64,000 bases of DNA from Desnuesiella massiliensis (GTDB taxonomy: Bacteria > Bacillota > Clostridia > Clostridiales > Clostridiaceae): assembly GCF_001403615.1 (NCBI RefSeq), contig NZ_LN879457.1, positions 1,364,001-1,428,000 of the forward strand, read 5' to 3'. Under the pieces are notes generated by a model, which made no database searches, was not told where the DNA came from, and saw nothing but the letters and a program-made list of their open reading frames with translations. Positions 34,287 to 43,711 of this stretch are shown one piece after another (the first letter of the stretch is position 1; the number at the start of each line of letters is the position of its first letter). The position numbers and the translations under genes were made by a program.

Positions 34287-35207
34287 ATGGAATATATATT
34301 AAAAACCTACAACCTAACAAAACAATATGGTGGAGCAGTAGTAGCTGATAATGTGAATATGAATATTAAAAAGGGTGAGATATATGGATTTTTAGGCAGA
34401 AACGGAGCGGGGAAGACCACTACTCTAAGAATGATAATGGGACTTATCACCCCTACAAAAGGAGAATACGAACTTTTTGGCAGGAAAATGGGAGATAGAG
34501 AGGTGCTGGGGAGAATAGGAGCTATAATTGAAACTCCAGGATTTTATCCTAATTTAACAGCAAGAGAAAATTTAGATATACACAGGAGGCTCATGGGAAT
34601 CCCAAATAAGGAGTATATAGATGAAGCCTTAGAAGTTGTAGGACTTAATAATTATGATATTGAAAAGAAAAAGGTGAAGAAATATTCCTTAGGTATGAAG
34701 CAGAGGCTTGGTGTGGCAAGAGCAATGCTTCATAAACCAGAACTTCTCATACTGGATGAGCCAACTAATGGATTAGACCCCATAGGCATAAAAGAAATGA
34801 GAGAAACCTTAATAGAACTTAATAAAAAGAGAGAGATCACAATGCTCATATCAAGCCATATACTTGGAGAAATACAGCAGCTTGCAACTAATATAGGAAT
34901 TATTCATAATGGAAAGCTTTTAGAAGAGATTGATTATAACAGTTTGCAAAAAAAGAACAGACACTATATAAATCTAAAGGTTAGCAATGACAAAAGAGCC
35001 CTAGCTATTCTAGAGAATGAAATGAATATAAGAGATTATAAGGTTACAGAAGCAAATACCATCAGAATATATGAAATGCTGGATAAATCAAACAATATTG
35101 CAAAAGCTTTAATCTCCAAAGGCATAGAAGTCTATGAAGTGAATGTTATGAATGATACTCTTGAAGATTATTTTGTAAAGCTTACTGGAGGAGAAAACAA
35201 TGCTTGA
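34287..35207 (+). CDS. ABC transporter ATP-binding protein, BcrA/CprA-like
   Basis: A 306-residue ATPase starting at ATG after GGAGGA. Walker A GRNGAGKTTT (residues 38-47), signature YSLGMKQRLGVARAM, Walker B LLILDEPTNGLDP and the H-loop ISSHILGEIQ are all intact. The C-terminal extension of about 90 residues is the form found in bacitracin and lantibiotic self-protection exporters. It overlaps the first permease gene by 8 bases. The 120-base gap after the kinase, containing a GGATTGTCCTTTATTATT... AAGGATGATCCTT dyad, may hold the promoter controlled by the response regulator. Confidence 0.9.
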   Translation: MEYILKTYNLTKQYGGAVVADNVNMNIKKGEIYGFLGRNGAGKTTTLRMIMGLITPTKGEYELFGRKMGDREVLGRIGAIIETPGFYPNLTARENLDIHRRLMGIPNKEYIDEALEVVGLNNYDIEKKKVKKYSLGMKQRLGVARAMLHKPELLILDEPTNGLDPIGIKEMRETLIELNKKREITMLISSHILGEIQQLATNIGIIHNGKLLEEIDYNSLQKKNRHYINLKVSNDKRALAILENEMNIRDYKVTEANTIRIYEMLDKSNNIAKALISKGIEVYEVNVMNDTLEDYFVKLTGGENNA

Positions 35208-35946
35208 TGGGATATACTCTGAATTTCTAAAGCTTAAAAGAACAGGCTGTTATGTCTGTGTCTTACTCACTAGCTTCATTTGCTTGTATTTTTCTACAAT
35301 GAATAAGCAGTCAGTGACCTCCTTAAATTGGTATGGATACTTCTTTAACTTTGAATTTCAAGCTTTTTTGATATTTTATGCAATGGTAATTCCAAATATA
35401 GTTGCCATGGTATTTCTAAGAGAGTTTAGCTGCAACACAGCTTCCATAGAATTTTCATACCCTAAGGGTAGATTTGGAGCTTTTATAAATAAATTTATTA
35501 TCAGCATATTAATGATAGCAGTGATTTATATAATAAGCTATATATGCATAGTATTAAGTGGTTTTGTTCTTTTAAAAACTCCATTAACCCTAGCGGTACT
35601 TGGAAATCATATTAAAGTGTTTTTGGTTTCCTTTGCTTTTCAGGTGGCCCTGGTACCCTTAGCAGCCATGGTGGCATTATTAGGAAAGAGCATGATTATT
35701 TCCTTTGTTTATTCTATAGCATTAATCATAGGAAATGCAAGCTATATGCTAGGAGTAAAATATCAGGAATTTATATTTTCCGTTTTACCAGCAGCCCCTA
35801 TAGCAAAGTTTCAATCAACTATATGTCAAATTCCTGTGCCACTTAATGCAGTAATAACTAGACTGGATATATATTTAGGAATTTTTGCGTTTCTAATAGG
35901 GACTACGGCATGCCTTATATTCTATAGAAAGGCTAATATTCATTAA
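35200..35946 (+). CDS. Lantibiotic/bacitracin-type ABC transporter permease 1
   Basis: A 248-residue membrane protein with six hydrophobic segments in the ABC-2 layout of CprB/SpaE-like permeases. The start overlaps the ATPase end by 8 bases. It forms the exporter channel together with the next gene product. A conserved amphipathic opening (YSEFLKLKRTGCY) precedes the first helix, as in this family. Sequence similarity to permease 2 is low, as expected for paired subunits. Confidence 0.88.
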   Translation: MLDGIYSEFLKLKRTGCYVCVLLTSFICLYFSTMNKQSVTSLNWYGYFFNFEFQAFLIFYAMVIPNIVAMVFLREFSCNTASIEFSYPKGRFGAFINKFIISILMIAVIYIISYICIVLSGFVLLKTPLTLAVLGNHIKVFLVSFAFQVALVPLAAMVALLGKSMIISFVYSIALIIGNASYMLGVKYQEFIFSVLPAAPIAKFQSTICQIPVPLNAVITRLDIYLGIFAFLIGTTACLIFYRKANIH

Positions 35947-35958
35947 TAGGAGGAAGCT

Positions 35959-36693
35959 ATGTTTAATATTGTAATGTGCGAGATGAAGAAATTTAAAAGA
36001 ATATGGATTTTGTTAATTATTGGGGTGTTTGTTTTAATCCAAGTGAGTTCTGCTCCTGTAAATATGTCTACTATGAAAAGTGCTGATGATTTATTTACTT
36101 GGGTGAATATGATGACATTTTCTTGTGGTTTTCTTACAGCCATAAATATTCTTACAGCCTATGTGTTCCTAGAGGAATATAAAAACAACACCATGGTAAC
36201 AATGATAACCTATAAGTATGAAAGGTGGAAAATATTTTTAGGAAAGATCTTTGCTATAATCTTAATTTCAGTATTATTATATATTGTAGAATTTACTATG
36301 CTTACTTTAATAAGCTTTATATCTTTTAAAAGTACCCTTACATTAGCAGTTATAACAAAGCATCTTATACTAACTGCTAAAGCCTTTATCTTTCAAATGC
36401 TTATGATTACAGTAACAGCCTGTGTAGCACTTGTAAGTAAGGATTTTATTGCACCCATAATGTATATAGGTATACAGCTTATTGCAAGCTTTGTATTTCT
36501 ATCCTACCCAGCGGTAAGAGCATATATACCTTTTCCACTGCCAGTAGTGTCTAATCTTATGCTTATAAGAGATAATTACAAAATTATAAGAGACATCTCC
36601 ATAATGCCAAGTGCAGTTATTATAGCGGTAATAATGTTTGTGGGAGGCCTTGTATATGGGTGTTGGTATATAAATAGGATGGATGTTTCGTAG
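35959..36693 (+). CDS. Lantibiotic/bacitracin-type ABC transporter permease 2
   Basis: A 244-residue membrane protein with six hydrophobic segments, starting at ATG after AGGAGG, 12 bases after permease 1. It opens with CEMKKFKRIWILLIIG, the usual short cytoplasmic lead-in. Its 3' part from about 36228, with the terminator behind it, is repeated at 43028-43563. The two copies lie 6,799 bases apart and bracket the defence island, which suggests the island arrived by a duplication-generating insertion or unequal crossing-over at this gene. Confidence 0.88.
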   Translation: MFNIVMCEMKKFKRIWILLIIGVFVLIQVSSAPVNMSTMKSADDLFTWVNMMTFSCGFLTAINILTAYVFLEEYKNNTMVTMITYKYERWKIFLGKIFAIILISVLLYIVEFTMLTLISFISFKSTLTLAVITKHLILTAKAFIFQMLMITVTACVALVSKDFIAPIMYIGIQLIASFVFLSYPAVRAYIPFPLPVVSNLMLIRDNYKIIRDISIMPSAVIIAVIMFVGGLVYGCWYINRMDVS

Positions 36694-36720
36694 GAGTAAG
36701 ATTAAAATATTCAATAATAA

Positions 36721-36760
36721 AAATCAGAAGTGAAGTTTAAGGGCTTTACTTCTATTTTTA
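36721..36760 (+). terminator. R4 terminator, copy 2
   Basis: AAATCAGAAGTGAAGTTTAA and GGCTTTACTTCTATTTTTATT form the stem and T-rich tail. It ends the exporter operon and is the first of two copies of this 3' region (see 43520). Confidence 0.85.
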
Positions 36761-36848
36761 TTTTCATACTTAGGTCAAGTCTCAAAAATATAATAGCAAA
36801 CATTGATGATAAGAGGAATTTATTGAATTGCTATCAATATAATTTAAC

Positions 36849-38224
36849 ATGAGTAATTTTTTGAGGAATATTATGGTAAAGGGAGAGGCTTTAGAGTATT
36901 TTGATTTAAACATAGGGCAAAATTATTTGAGTGATTGGAGTGCTTCACTTGCTCTAAGGGAAATTGTTGCAAATGGAATAGATGAAAAAGGGGAAGGAAA
37001 TTTCGATTTCAACTGGTTAGAAAATGGAACAATTATAATTAAGGATTATGCTGAGGGCTTGAAGCCTGAACAGTTGATTTTTCAAGGGTATGATAAAAGA
37101 AATAGAAATGATAAAATCGGAAAGTTTGGATTTGGGTTGAAAGATGCCATAGGAGTTCTATGGTCCGAAAATATAATTGTAGAGATTAGATCTACAGGCT
37201 ACAAATTTACCTTTGAAATGAAGGAGAAAAGTAAAGGATGTAAATTTAAAACTTTACATGCATGTATTAGGAAATTTGAGGCCGACAACTTCAAGGGAAC
37301 TGAGTTTACAATTTATAATTGCCCCTTTACTGATTATGAAGAAGCAAGAATGAATTTTATAAGATATGAGAATCCCACAATATTATCCAGGACCACTAAA
37401 GGGCAAATACTTGAAAAAGATACAAGCTCTGTTACAAACATATATTTAAATGGAATGAAAATTGCTGAAGATAATAAATTAAGGTTTTCCTATAATATTA
37501 CCAATCCTAGCAGCAAAATTAAAAATGGATTAAACAGAGAAAGAAAATATGTAAGTAGAATTGTTTATCAGAGTGACCTTGTGAATATGCTTAATAAAAA
37601 TGAAGAAGAAATTGTGTCAGATATTTTAGTTGAACAGTTGAAAAACTCATATGAAGGGAATAATATGTCAGAGATTACTTGGAAGGATGTTATCATTAAA
37701 ACATGTAATTATATTTTGAAGAATAATAAAACAATCTTTGTAAGCTCTGAAGATAGAGAAAAAACAATGAATCTTATAAATTATTAGTAGCCAACAGGGG
37801 TTTTTTAATACTCAGGATTTCAAATGAAATATCAAGAACAATAAAAAAGTATGCAGGACTGCTCACAGAAACAAAACTTTTTATAGAAGATTTTTCAATA
37901 GAACTGCAGCAAACATATTCGATGGATCAGCTTACTGAAAATGAGAAAGAAGTACTAAATAAAGTACTAAAATTATTAAAGAACATCAATGCATTAAAAA
38001 GCGAACATTACTTGCTGGAAGATGTTCGCTTTTCAGAACAAAATTTAGCCTATACAGATGAAGAGAAAAGTACAATTGTTATTCCAAGAAGTTGTTTGGG
38101 TTCTGTTGAAAGTTGCTCACGAAACCTGATTAATGCATTATCGAGTATAAGACAGGGCTCAAGCCAATTTAAAGATATCATTATTGGTGAATTATGCTCA
38201 GAATTTCTTGATAACAGAAAATAG
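36849..38224 (+). pseudogene. GHKL (Hsp90-like) ATPase gene, frameshifted
   Basis: Two frames make one protein. Bases 36849-37787 encode the Bergerat fold: LREIVANGIDE (motif with Glu and Asn for Mg-ATP), DYAEGL as the DxGxG-like loop, and IGKFGFGLKDA. At about 37778 one A is missing in TATAAATTATT. The other frame then continues LLVANRGFLILRISNEISRT through to 38224, the end of the protein (an alternative start for it is ATG 37922). GHKL ATPases of this type occur in prokaryotic defence clusters, and the genes after it support that. It could be a sequencing error or a true loss. Confidence 0.75.
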
Positions 38225-38241
38225 ACAAGTAGTTCGGTTGG

Positions 38242-38330
38242 AATGAATCAAAAAAGTTTCTCCCTAGCTTAGAGAGAATTTAAAAAGCTATCAGAAGTAA
38301 AGGTTAACAGCTTTACTTCTATTTTTTATA
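38242..38330 (+). terminator. R4 terminator, copy 3, with upstream hairpin
   Basis: A first dyad TTTCTCCCTAGCTTAGAGAG is followed by ATCAGAAGTAAAGGTTAA and CAGCTTTACTTCTATTTTTT. The whole 89-base block matches 63431-63517. Confidence 0.85.
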
Positions 38331-38502
38331 TACATCTGATATCTAAATATAGAAAAGATATAGAAAATCCTAGAGGAGGCATTTATTTTAGGTTTATTTT
38401 GAAATATAAGATAAAATCATAAAATAGTATTTTAAAATAAGTTTGAAAAATGAAATAAAGTGATATACTGAAGATAAGATTGCTTTTAGTGGAGGTAATG
38501 CT

Positions 38503-38775
38503 TTGTTTAATGCAGCTGGATCCTTTGAATTTAAGCGGGATAAATCTCTTTTTTATACGGGTTATAAACCAAGTCCACTTTGTACAAATAATTTTGTTAA
38601 AATAGATGAAGAATTAGTTTGTTTTCCTAATAATGTTAATAGAGCAATTAGATATATTTTATACAAAATGACACAAACAGTGACGGTTAAATTCAGATCA
38701 TTTTATTATATTGTAAAGTTTGGAGGCAAGGTAAGTGGAAAATATAGAAGAATTATTAATGGCAGAAACAAATGA
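38503..38775 (+). CDS. Hypothetical short protein or gene fragment
   Basis: A 90-codon frame with a TTG start after GTGGAGG, reading MFNAAGSFEFKRDKSLFYTG and onwards. It overlaps the AlbA_2 gene by 41 bases, which suggests its true end is lost. I see no recognised family and codon use is ordinary. It may be the 5' part of a gene cut when the AlbA_2 cluster arrived. Confidence 0.4.
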   Translation: MFNAAGSFEFKRDKSLFYTGYKPSPLCTNNFVKIDEELVCFPNNVNRAIRYILYKMTQTVTVKFRSFYYIVKFGGKVSGKYRRIINGRNK

Positions 38776-40162
38776 TATAGAATTTAAGGAAACATTAGAA
38801 GTTTCTAAACCTAAAAGTTGGTTAAAGACAGTGGCTGCCTTTGCTAATGGGATTGGTGGTTCTATATTTTGGGGAATAAGTGATGATAGAAATGTTATTG
38901 GTATAGACAATTGTCAAAAGGTTATAGAGAAGGTAACAGAAATTATTAAGATAAAAATAGAACCAATGATTTTATTTAAAATTACACCAATTGAGGTAAG
39001 CAATAAGACTATACTCAGGTTAGAGGTTAAACCAGGAACAGCGACCCCTTATTATTATGTAAGTGATGGTAATAAAATTGCATTTATAAGACTAGGAAAT
39101 GAGAGTGTAGTTGCACCATCACATATATTAAATGAATTAATATTAAAAGGGCAAAGATTGAGCTTTGATGCAATGTCATCTAAGCTGAAGTTTAACGAGG
39201 TTAGCTTTACTTTGTTTGAAGCCACTTATAAACAAAGGACAAGAAATGGTATTGAAAAACCAAATGACTATTTATCCTTTGGATTAATGGAGGATAATGG
39301 GGTGTTAACCAACGCTGGGGTATTATTTTCAGATCAGTGCCCAATCTCTCAGTCAAGGGTATTTTGTACTCGCTGGAATGGACTAGATAAAGGGTCAATA
39401 TTTGATGATGCAATTGATGATAAAGAGTATGAGGGTAACTTAATAAAGCTTCTTGAGCAAGGAACTGCTTTTATTAAGAACAATTCAAGGGTCAAATGGA
39501 GGAAAACTCCAACTGGAAGGGATGAAATGCCAGACTATCCAGAAAGAGCAGTTTTTGAGGCTTTAGTAAATGCTCTAATTCATAGAGATTATATGATTTT
39601 AGGTTCGGAAGTTCATATAGATATGTACGATGACAGGCTTGAAATTACTTCTCCAGGTGGTATGTTTAATGGCAAAAGGATTCAGGAAATTGACATACTG
39701 CATGTACCATCTTTAAGGAGGAATCCTGTAATTTCAGATGTGTTTCACAGATTGAAGTTTATGGAGCGTAGAGGCAGCGGATTAAAGAAGATTTTAAAGG
39801 AATACGAAGAAAAAGAACTACCAGAGTTTTATTCCGAGCAGCAGTTTTTTATTGTTACATTAAAAAACAAAAATTATTTTAATGGTGGAACTACACCAAA
39901 CACTACACCAAACACTACACCAAACACTACACCAAACATTACAGAAAAAGAAGAGTTAATCATAAAATTAATTAAAGACAACCCACAGATAACTGTAAAA
40001 GATATAGCTGAAATGGCAGGGAATATTACAATTGATGGGGTAAAATACAATTTAAAGAGGTTAAAAGAAAAAGGAATAATAAAGAGAATAGGTTCTAATA
40101 GAAAAGGCTATTGGGAAGTAGTTGATTTTGATGGATTACAGCGAGCTTTTAGAAAAATATAA
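38735..40162 (+). CDS. AlbA_2 (Schlafen-like) domain protein with C-terminal HTH
   Basis: 475 residues from GTG after GGAGGC. Residues 5-125 form an AlbA_2/Schlafen domain (AETNDIEFKETLE, FANGIGGSIFWGISDD). Residues 270-340 match the HATPase_c_4-type part of COG2865 (EALVNALIHRDYMI, DRLEITSPGGM). Then comes a linker of tandem TTPN units (12-base repeats, 39891-39938) and a winged helix (NPQITVKDIAEMAGNITIDG). Such proteins are predicted regulators in defence loci. The 3' end overlaps the primase gene by about 32 bases. Confidence 0.85.
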   Translation: MENIEELLMAETNDIEFKETLEVSKPKSWLKTVAAFANGIGGSIFWGISDDRNVIGIDNCQKVIEKVTEIIKIKIEPMILFKITPIEVSNKTILRLEVKPGTATPYYYVSDGNKIAFIRLGNESVVAPSHILNELILKGQRLSFDAMSSKLKFNEVSFTLFEATYKQRTRNGIEKPNDYLSFGLMEDNGVLTNAGVLFSDQCPISQSRVFCTRWNGLDKGSIFDDAIDDKEYEGNLIKLLEQGTAFIKNNSRVKWRKTPTGRDEMPDYPERAVFEALVNALIHRDYMILGSEVHIDMYDDRLEITSPGGMFNGKRIQEIDILHVPSLRRNPVISDVFHRLKFMERRGSGLKKILKEYEEKELPEFYSEQQFFIVTLKNKNYFNGGTTPNTTPNTTPNTTPNITEKEELIIKLIKDNPQITVKDIAEMAGNITIDGVKYNLKRLKEKGIIKRIGSNRKGYWEVVDFDGLQRAFRKI

Positions 40163-40979
40163 ATTATTACAAAGTGAAAATGATGTGTTAAGGGCAGAAA
40201 TAGCAAAGCTCAATGCTAAGCTTATAAAATATTCTCCTGCAGAAAATTGTGCAGAAAAAATATATGAGGCAATTATTAATTATAAAGATAACGATATATC
40301 TTTAATAACGAGTACTAGTTCACCTCAAGAAAAAATAGATTTGTTTTTAACTCTTTTCAGAGGAAGAGAAAATGTATGTGCTAAAAGGTGGAAAAATAAA
40401 CCGGGGTATTCTCCTTTTTGCTTTAATGATTTTAAAACTGGAATTTGTAATAAACCAAGAATAAAGTGCACTGAATGTAAAAATAGTAGATTTGCTCCAC
40501 TAAATAGTGAGCAATTAAAGAAACATCTTATGGGGGAGGAAGTATTGGGATTATACCCTATGACAGAGAAAGATACTTGTTATCTCTTAGTGATAGATCT
40601 TGATGAAGCTAGATGGCAAGATGATAGCAATGTAATAAGAAATGTTTGCGTAGTAAACAAAATACCAGTATATGTTGAGCGTTCAAGGTCGGGTCAAGGA
40701 TGTCATATATGGTTTTTCTTTGACGCGGAGATTAAAGCATCGATTGCTAGAAGCTTCGGAATGACAATTCTTAATCTTGCAATGCAAGAGTGCGGAGAAA
40801 TAAAGTTTGACTCTTATGATAGATTATTTCCTAGTCAAGATTTTCTTCAAAAGGATGGATTCGGGAACTTGATTGCCCTACCTTTGCAAAAAGAGGCAAG
40901 AGTAAAGAATAATTCGGTTTTTATCGATGAAAATTTTAATGCATTTAAGGATCAATGGGTATATCTTTCACAAATTTAA
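40131..40979 (+). CDS. TOTE-type archaeo-eukaryotic primase domain protein
   Basis: The chosen ATG lies inside the AlbA_2 gene's end; a TTG at 40122 is possible. Residues 1-30 are a coiled coil. The AEP primase domain of TOTE conflict systems follows, with a zinc-binding stretch (SPFCFNDFKTGIC, then CTECK), the catalytic DxD in LLVIDLDEARW and the sxH-like GCHIWFFFD. The TAA at 40977 is followed, in the same frame, by KLSEEFVLNFIKTHKISEGD and then the helicase part, so primase and helicase were one protein in the ancestor. The stop looks like AAA to TAA. Confidence 0.82.
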   Translation: MDYSELLEKYKLLQSENDVLRAEIAKLNAKLIKYSPAENCAEKIYEAIINYKDNDISLITSTSSPQEKIDLFLTLFRGRENVCAKRWKNKPGYSPFCFNDFKTGICNKPRIKCTECKNSRFAPLNSEQLKKHLMGEEVLGLYPMTEKDTCYLLVIDLDEARWQDDSNVIRNVCVVNKIPVYVERSRSGQGCHIWFFFDAEIKASIARSFGMTILNLAMQECGEIKFDSYDRLFPSQDFLQKDGFGNLIALPLQKEARVKNNSVFIDENFNAFKDQWVYLSQI

Positions 40980-41063
40980 AAACTATCAGAAGAGTTTGTC
41001 CTAAACTTTATAAAAACCCATAAGATTTCTGAAGGCGATAAAGAGAATAAGTTTATAGAACAT

Positions 41064-43019
41064 ATGAACAATAAAAAAGAAATTAAAGCTCAAAAAGTTG
41101 ATTTTTCTGAAAAAATTATTATGAATAGATGTAGTGGAATAACAATATGTAAAGAGGGGATATCCCCAAAAGGATTATTTGTTTTGCGCAAAATGGCATC
41201 CTACTTAAATCCAGAATTTTATTCAAAACAAGCAATGAGGCAATCAACCTATAAAATACCGAGGATCACTGTTATGTATGAAGAAAATGAAAGTGATATT
41301 ACTATACCACGAGGATTAGAAACTAAACTTATTAATTTATTAAGTGAATGTGCTATTAATTATTCTATAATAGATAACAGAATTGATGGAAGGAAAATTA
41401 ATGTTAGTTTTAAAGGCGAGCTAAATGAAAAACAGCAGCTTGCTTTTGAGGAAATGAATAAATTCGATAATGGTGTATTATCTGCCACAACTGGCTTCGG
41501 AAAGACAGTTATTGGGGCTAGAATTATTGCTGAAAAAAAGACATCAGCATTAATACTTGTTCATACTAAAGAATTGGCTGCGCAATGGAAAGAACGTCTT
41601 GAACAATTCTTAGAAATAGATGAGGAGGTTCAAGGCAATAAAAGGAAGGCTTCAATTATAGGTCAACTTGGTAGTGGTAAAAATTCTTTAAATGGAGTAA
41701 TAGATATTGCAATTATGCAGTCGATGTTTGAAAAAGACAAAAGCATAAAGCCATTTGTTAACAAATACGGATTAATTCTAGTTGATGAGTGTCATCATAT
41801 TTCTGCAACGAATTTTAATAGAATTCTAAGCTATGCTAGCGCAAAATATGTTTACGGATTAACTGCTACGCCTATTCGTAAAGATGGGCATCATCCTATT
41901 ATTTTCATGCAATGTGGACCTATACGATATAAAGTAGATGCTAAGCAGGAGGCAAAACAAAGAAGTTTTGATCATTTTATTGCACCTAGATTTACATCTA
42001 CTAGAATGCCAATAAATGAAGAGGATAGAGAATGGTGTATTACTGAAATTTATCAACATATTTGTGAAAGCAATTATAGAAATGATTTAATTGTGAATGA
42101 TATAGAAGTAGCCATAAACGCTGGTAGGAATCCTTTGGTATTAACAGAAAGAACAAGTCATATTAGTGTTTTAGTAAATATGCTTAGTGGAAAAGATTTT
42201 CAAATAATTGTGTTGTCTGGAGAATTATCTACTAAAAAAAGAAAAGAGGCATTAGATAGGATTAAAGCCATAAGCAATGGGGATAGGTATGTAATTGTGG
42301 CAACTGGAAAACTTATTGGAGAAGGCTTTGATGAGGCAAGATTAGATACACTGTTTATGACAATGCCTATAGCGTGGAAAGGCACAATTGCTCAATATGC
42401 AGGAAGACTTCATAGAAATTATGAAGGTAAGAAGGAAGTTGTTATCTATGACTATGTGGATGTTCACATACCAGTTTTAGAACGGATGTATCACAAGCGA
42501 TTAACTGCATATCGCTCTGTAGGATATAGCGTTAGGAATAATATTATGGATTCAGATACTGAAAGTGGTATTTATGATGACTCTGATTATTTTGAACATG
42601 TATTAAAGGACATTGTAGGTGCTAAGAAAAATATATTAGTATCAAGTCCATTTCTTCAAAAGAAAAAAATAAATTCCATAAAAGAAAGATTAATTGAGAA
42701 ATATAAATCGGGGATAAAGATAACTTTATGTATTAGAGAGAAGAGTGAGTATTCAGAAAAACAAAAGAGCTACATTGCTGAGTTTATTGAAGAAATGCAA
42801 AATCAAGGTATCAATGTAATTCAGATTAAACATAACAGATATAGGTTTATGATTGTTGATCATAAAATAGTGTGGTATGGAGGCATTGATATTTTTGGTG
42901 GCAGCTATGATGATAATTCGCTGATTCGAGTGCAAAATGAAGAGTTAGCAAATGAATTAGTTGGAGCTATTATGGAAATAAAAAATATATATTTAGAAAA
43001 CGATAAAGAAGAGGAGTAA
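41064..43019 (+). CDS. TOTE-type SF2 helicase with PLD-like nuclease domain
   Basis: 651 residues from ATG 41064, in the same frame as the primase part. Motif I is TGFGKTV (near residue 148), motif II DECHH, motif III YGLTATPIRKDG and motif VI QYAGRLHRN, an SF2 DNA helicase core. Residues 520-640 form a PLD-like domain (LVSSPFLQKKK, then VDHKIVWYGG with the HxK motif). Together with the primase it should prime and unwind invader nucleic acid. No good ribosome site precedes ATG 41064, so translation after the stop at 40979 is uncertain. Confidence 0.82.
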   Translation: MNNKKEIKAQKVDFSEKIIMNRCSGITICKEGISPKGLFVLRKMASYLNPEFYSKQAMRQSTYKIPRITVMYEENESDITIPRGLETKLINLLSECAINYSIIDNRIDGRKINVSFKGELNEKQQLAFEEMNKFDNGVLSATTGFGKTVIGARIIAEKKTSALILVHTKELAAQWKERLEQFLEIDEEVQGNKRKASIIGQLGSGKNSLNGVIDIAIMQSMFEKDKSIKPFVNKYGLILVDECHHISATNFNRILSYASAKYVYGLTATPIRKDGHHPIIFMQCGPIRYKVDAKQEAKQRSFDHFIAPRFTSTRMPINEEDREWCITEIYQHICESNYRNDLIVNDIEVAINAGRNPLVLTERTSHISVLVNMLSGKDFQIIVLSGELSTKKRKEALDRIKAISNGDRYVIVATGKLIGEGFDEARLDTLFMTMPIAWKGTIAQYAGRLHRNYEGKKEVVIYDYVDVHIPVLERMYHKRLTAYRSVGYSVRNNIMDSDTESGIYDDSDYFEHVLKDIVGAKKNILVSSPFLQKKKINSIKERLIEKYKSGIKITLCIREKSEYSEKQKSYIAEFIEEMQNQGINVIQIKHNRYRFMIVDHKIVWYGGIDIFGGSYDDNSLIRVQNEELANELVGAIMEIKNIYLENDKEEE

Positions 43020-43027
43020 AATTAAGC

Positions 43028-43492
43028 GAAAAATATTTTTAGGCAAGATATTTGCTGTAATATTAATTTCAGTAATATTATATCATAGAATTTGCTATGC
43101 TTACTTTAATAAGCTTTATATCTTTTAAAAGTACCCTTACATTAGCAGTTATAACAAAGCATCTTATACTAACTGTTAAAGCCTTTATCTTTCAAATGCT
43201 TATGATTACAGTAACCGCATGTATATCACTTGTAAGCAAGGATTTTATTGCACCCATAATGTATATAGGTATACGGCTTATTGCAAGCTTTGTATTTCTA
43301 TCCTACCCAGCGGTAAGAGCATATATACCTTTTCCACTGCCAGTAGTGTCTAATCTTATGCTTATAAGAGATAATTACAAAATTATAAGAGACATTTCCA
43401 TAATGCCAAGTGCAGTTATTATAGCGGTAGTAATGTTTGTGGGAGGCCTTATATATGGGTGTTGGTATATAAATAGGATGGATGTTTCATAG
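43028..43492 (+). pseudogene. 3' duplicate of ABC permease 2
   Basis: Bases 43028-43492 copy 36228-36693 with few changes after about 43090 and more changes before. A 2-base loss near 43085 breaks the frame (ATATCATAGAAT against ATATATTGTAGAAT), and there is no start or upstream gene. What remains from ATG 43097 is 131 codons of membrane segments. Confidence 0.88.
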
Positions 43493-43519
43493 GAAAAAGG
43501 TTAAAATATTTGTTGGTAA

Positions 43520-43563
43520 AAATCAGAAGTGAAGCTTAAGAGCTTTACTTCTGATTTTTTTTA
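43520..43563 (+). terminator. R4 terminator, copy 4
   Basis: AATCAGAAGTGAAGCTTAAG and GCTTTACTTCTGATTTTTTTT. It belongs to the duplicated 3' block and marks the right border of the defence island. Confidence 0.9.
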
Positions 43564-43679
43564 TGTAAATTTCAATAATCAATAAAATAAAATATATAAA
43601 GATGTAAAATTATATGCTAAAATTATGATATATACTGGAATAATTGGGAAATATGCTAAGAAAGAAATAAAAGAAGCTA

Positions 43680-43697
43680 TGTGTAAATAGTAATTTG
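43680..43697 (+). repeat. R1 repeat, 3' half (array 2 left edge)
   Basis: TGTAAATAGTAATTTGACAG, directly before the GGAGG site of the first gene of array 2. Confidence 0.7.
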
Positions 43698-43711
43698 ACA
43701 GGAGGAAGAAA

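Noticed and set aside
40977..40979. Selenocysteine or pyrrolysine readthrough in the TOTE gene
   Set aside because: The codon is TAA, not TGA or TAG, and no recoding hairpin follows. A point mutation is simpler.
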